A stretch of DNA of 64,000 nucleotides from JAOUEA01 sp963762075. Its GTDB lineage: Bacteria; Actinomycetota; UBA4738; HRBIN12. The notes under the pieces are model-generated. The model was not told the DNA's origin. It did not search any database and was given only the letters and a program-made list of their open reading frames with translations. A program made the translations under genes and the position numbers. Positions 62,092 through 64,000 of the stretch are shown here, one piece after another. Numbering within the stretch: the stretch's first letter is position 1; each line of letters starts with the position of its first letter. Where the stretch lies: positions 372,001 to 436,000 of the forward strand of contig CAVXJC010000003.1 in assembly GCA_963762075.1 (NCBI GenBank), read 5' to 3'.

Positions 62092-63068
62092 CCGTCGACT
62101 TCGCGCGCGCGGCCGAAGTGCTGACGGAGTCGACCGATGTCGCGTTGGCCTGTCACGTGAACCCGGATGCCGACGCGCTCGGCTCGATGCTCGGGCTTTC
62201 TGCGTTCCTGCGTTCGCGAGGGGTACGCACCACGTGCTCCTATCCCAACGATCCGCTCGACCCACCACGGTGGGCCGCCATGCTTCCGGGATCCGAGGAT
62301 CTGGTGCCTGCGCGGGATTTCCCCAAGGATCCAGCCGTCATGGTGACGTGCGATTGCGCGGCGTTCGACCGGCTCGCCCAGCTCGGACGTGTGGCGAACC
62401 GCGCCCGAGAGCTGATCTGGATCGACCACCATCGCTCGAACGACGGTCTCGGTACGATCGCCCTGATCGACGGTGATGCCTCGTCGACCTGCGAGATGGT
62501 GTTCCGTTTGATCGAGACGATGGGCGGCGAGATGCCCGATGCGACCGCGCTCTGCCTCTACGCCGGCCTCGTGACCGACACCGGCAAGTTCCAGTACGAG
62601 GCCACAACTCCCGAGACCTTGCGCGTCGCGGCGCGGCTGCGTGAGCACGATTTCGACCACTCGCGCCTGGTGCAGGCCCTGTACGAGGACAATCCGGCCC
62701 CCTACCTGCGGCTCCTGGGCGTCGCTCTGGGGAGGCTGGAGCACGTCGCCGATGCGGACCTCGTGTGGACCTACGTCACGCAAGCCGACCTGCAGAACGC
62801 CGGCGTGCGTGCGGGCGAGACCGAGGATCTGATCGATGTGATCCGCACCGCGCGCGACGTCGACGTCGCGGCGATCGTGAAGCAGCAGAAGGACGGCCGC
62901 TTCAAGGTCAGCGTGCGCTCGCGAGGAGGACACGACCTCGCGACCATCGCGGCTGCATTCGGAGGCGGGGGGCACCGGCTGGCCGCCGGTTACACGTCGT
63001 CCCACGGCCCCGCCGAAACCGTCGAACGTCTGACGATGGCGCTTCGGGGCGAGCCGGCCCCATCGTGA
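62088..63068 (+). CDS. DHH-family phosphoesterase (NrnA-like)
   Basis: The 326-residue protein has the DHH metal motifs ACHVNPDADALGSMLG (near 20), CDCAAFDR (near 89), WIDHHRSND (near 115) and a DHHA1 domain with FGGGGHRLAAG near 288. NrnA relatives degrade short oligoribonucleotides or dephosphorylate pAp. Its position between rbfA and truB is conserved. GTGA overlaps connect it to both neighbours. Confidence 0.92.
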   Translation: MTVDFARAAEVLTESTDVALACHVNPDADALGSMLGLSAFLRSRGVRTTCSYPNDPLDPPRWAAMLPGSEDLVPARDFPKDPAVMVTCDCAAFDRLAQLGRVANRARELIWIDHHRSNDGLGTIALIDGDASSTCEMVFRLIETMGGEMPDATALCLYAGLVTDTGKFQYEATTPETLRVAARLREHDFDHSRLVQALYEDNPAPYLRLLGVALGRLEHVADADLVWTYVTQADLQNAGVRAGETEDLIDVIRTARDVDVAAIVKQQKDGRFKVSVRSRGGHDLATIAAAFGGGGHRLAAGYTSSHGPAETVERLTMALRGEPAPS

Positions 63069-63934
63069 GCAGGGCAGCACACACCGGGCCAGAGGGCCTG
63101 GTGCTCGTCGACAAGCCCAGCGGCCTCACTTCCCACGACGCCGTGGCGATCGTCCGGCGCGCGCTCGCCACCAAGAAGGTGGGCCACGCCGGCACTCTCG
63201 ATCCCTTGGCGACGGGCCTGCTGGTCATGGGCGTCGGACGGGCGACGAGGTTCCTGAGGTTCCTCGGTGGGCTCCCCAAGACGTATGAAGCGACCATGCG
63301 CCTCGGCGTCGAGACGACCACCCTCGATGCCGACGGGGACGTCACCCGAACGGCAGAGGTGCACGTGAGCGACGCCGAGCTCGCCGAGGCGGTCGCAGCG
63401 CTCATCGGCGATTCGTTCCAGGTCCCGCCCGCGTACTCGGCCGTGAAGATCGGTGGACGCAAACTCTACGAGGCGGCGCGAAAGGGGGAGTCGCTCGAAG
63501 CGGGGGCGCGCCCATCTCGGTCGAGCGGTTCGAGGTCGTGGCGCGCCGCGGGCACGACGTGGACCTCACCGTCGTGTGCGGCGGCGGCACGTACATCCGG
63601 GTGCTCGCCGCCGACGTCGGTGCGGCGCTCGGCTGCGGCGCCCATCTCACGTCGCTGCGGCGCACGCACATCGGCTCGTTCGACGTGGCCGACGCGACGC
63701 CCCCCATGACTCCCGCCGGGCCTCTGCCGATCGCGCACGCCGTGGCGCACCTCCCCACGGTGATGCTCGAGCATGACGAAGCCGAGGCCGCGGGTCACGG
63801 ACGGGTGCTCGGCCCGACGGCGCTCAGGGGTCCGCATGCGGTCGTCGGCCCGGATGGCGCAGCTCATCGGTGTGTACGAGGACGACGGGCCGAAGGCCAA
63901 GCCGCTCGTCGTGCTGCAACGCGCCGAGGCATGA
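63065..63934 (+). pseudogene. truB: tRNA pseudouridine synthase B with two compensating frameshifts
   Basis: TruB makes pseudouridine 55 in the T loop. Codons 1-149 are normal, with the catalytic HAGTLDPLATGLL (D46), VPPAYSAVKIGGRKLYEAARKGE and EAGARP. A base is then missing near 63512, so the next segment ISVERFEVV...TYIRVLAADVGAALGCGAHL...RRTHIGSFDV continues in a second frame. Near 63857 a shift of two bases restores the first frame for AQLIGVYEDDGPKAKPLVVLQRAEA and a stop at 63934. The three parts form a full-length TruB of about 290 residues. Two net-zero indels look more like sequence errors than decay, since all family motifs persist. Confidence 0.78.
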
Positions 63935-63976
63935 CCCCCGAGCGCCCCGGCGGCGCACGGGCTACCCTTCTCGGCC

Positions 63977-64000
63977 ATGAGTGACGACACTCCGAGCGCC
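63977..64000 (+). CDS. Start of a further gene, truncated by the window
   Basis: ATG at 63977 encodes MSDDTPSA up to the window end. A TACCCT hexamer (63963-63968) ends eight bases before it. In relatives ribF or rpsO follows truB, but eight residues cannot identify it. Confidence 0.4.

Noticed and set aside
63506..63860. Programmed frameshifting in truB
   Set aside because: No slippery heptamer or strong downstream structure was recognised, and a second restoring shift would also be needed.

Overview
The window is a contiguous piece of high-GC chromosome with the gene order of an actinomycete (Actinomycetota). The strongest lineage signs are a SepIVA-like coiled-coil gene next to coaD and DUF177, a DUF2469 gene between rnhB and yraN, a WhiG-type sigma factor after xerC, a CofC-type guanylyltransferase for coenzyme F420, and many GTG starts with four-base stop/start overlaps. 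The overall order matches the housekeeping block known from Streptomyces and Mycobacterium, but an ATP-type PEP carboxykinase and several insertions into that block suggest a deep-branching or uncultured lineage. I cannot fix the class from sequence alone. No insertion sequence, phage gene, CRISPR array or plasmid function was found.

Layout. 1-9.8 kb is mixed: the 3' part of a secreted phosphoesterase gene, tRNA-Gln, an HU-type DNA-binding protein, cofC with a small cold-shock-like gene, bioY, plsC, a frameshifted PLP sulfur-amino-acid enzyme coupled to ddl, a stand-alone AsnC effector domain, a phosphoribosyltransferase, pckA, rpmB and a thioredoxin-like lipid-anchored or secreted protein. 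9.9-28.5 kb is a long plus-strand housekeeping block: recG, rsmD, coaD, sepIVA-like, DUF177, rpmF, rnc, mutM, (pncA), acyP, smc, ftsY, (response regulator/histidine kinase), ffh, rpsP, khpA, rimM, trmD, rplS, lepB, rnhB, DUF2469. 28.6-36.5 kb holds yraN, two small uncertain ORFs, a PLP decarboxylase, comM, dprA, xerC, whiG and an M23-like gene. 36.6-39.1 kb is a beta-propeller/membrane protein pair. 39.2-50.1 kb is rpsB, tsf, pyrH, frr, cdsA, dxr, rseP, a two-component pair, yjbQ and ispG. 50.1-55.3 kb is an island with two secreted proteins of unknown function around trpE-trpG. 55.4-64 kb is proS, rimP, nusA, ylxR, infB, ylxP, rbfA, nrnA-like and truB, followed by the first codons of another gene.

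How the genes work together. The core is translation and ribosome assembly (S2, S16, L19, L28, L32, EF-Ts, RRF, IF2, RimM, RimP, RbfA, RsmD, TrmD, TruB, KhpA), co-translational targeting and export (Ffh, FtsY, LepB, RseP), chromosome handling (SMC, XerC, RecG, HU, MutM, RnhB, ComM, DprA), and envelope and precursor supply (Ddl, CdsA, PlsC, Dxr, IspG, PyrH, CoaD).

The most interesting signal is at genome scale. A TANNNT hexamer sits 6-9 bases before the start codon of about fifteen genes on both strands, which points to widespread leaderless transcription. Other points worth a look are single-base frameshifts in the PLP enzyme and truB (possibly assembly errors), a MutM without the usual N-terminal proline, acidic tails on three ribosomal proteins, a 300-residue acidic N-terminus on CdsA, a lysine/alanine-rich tail on the WhiG-like sigma factor, and a convergent overlapping response regulator/kinase pair between ftsY and ffh. 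I did not find a clearly new defence or mobile system.
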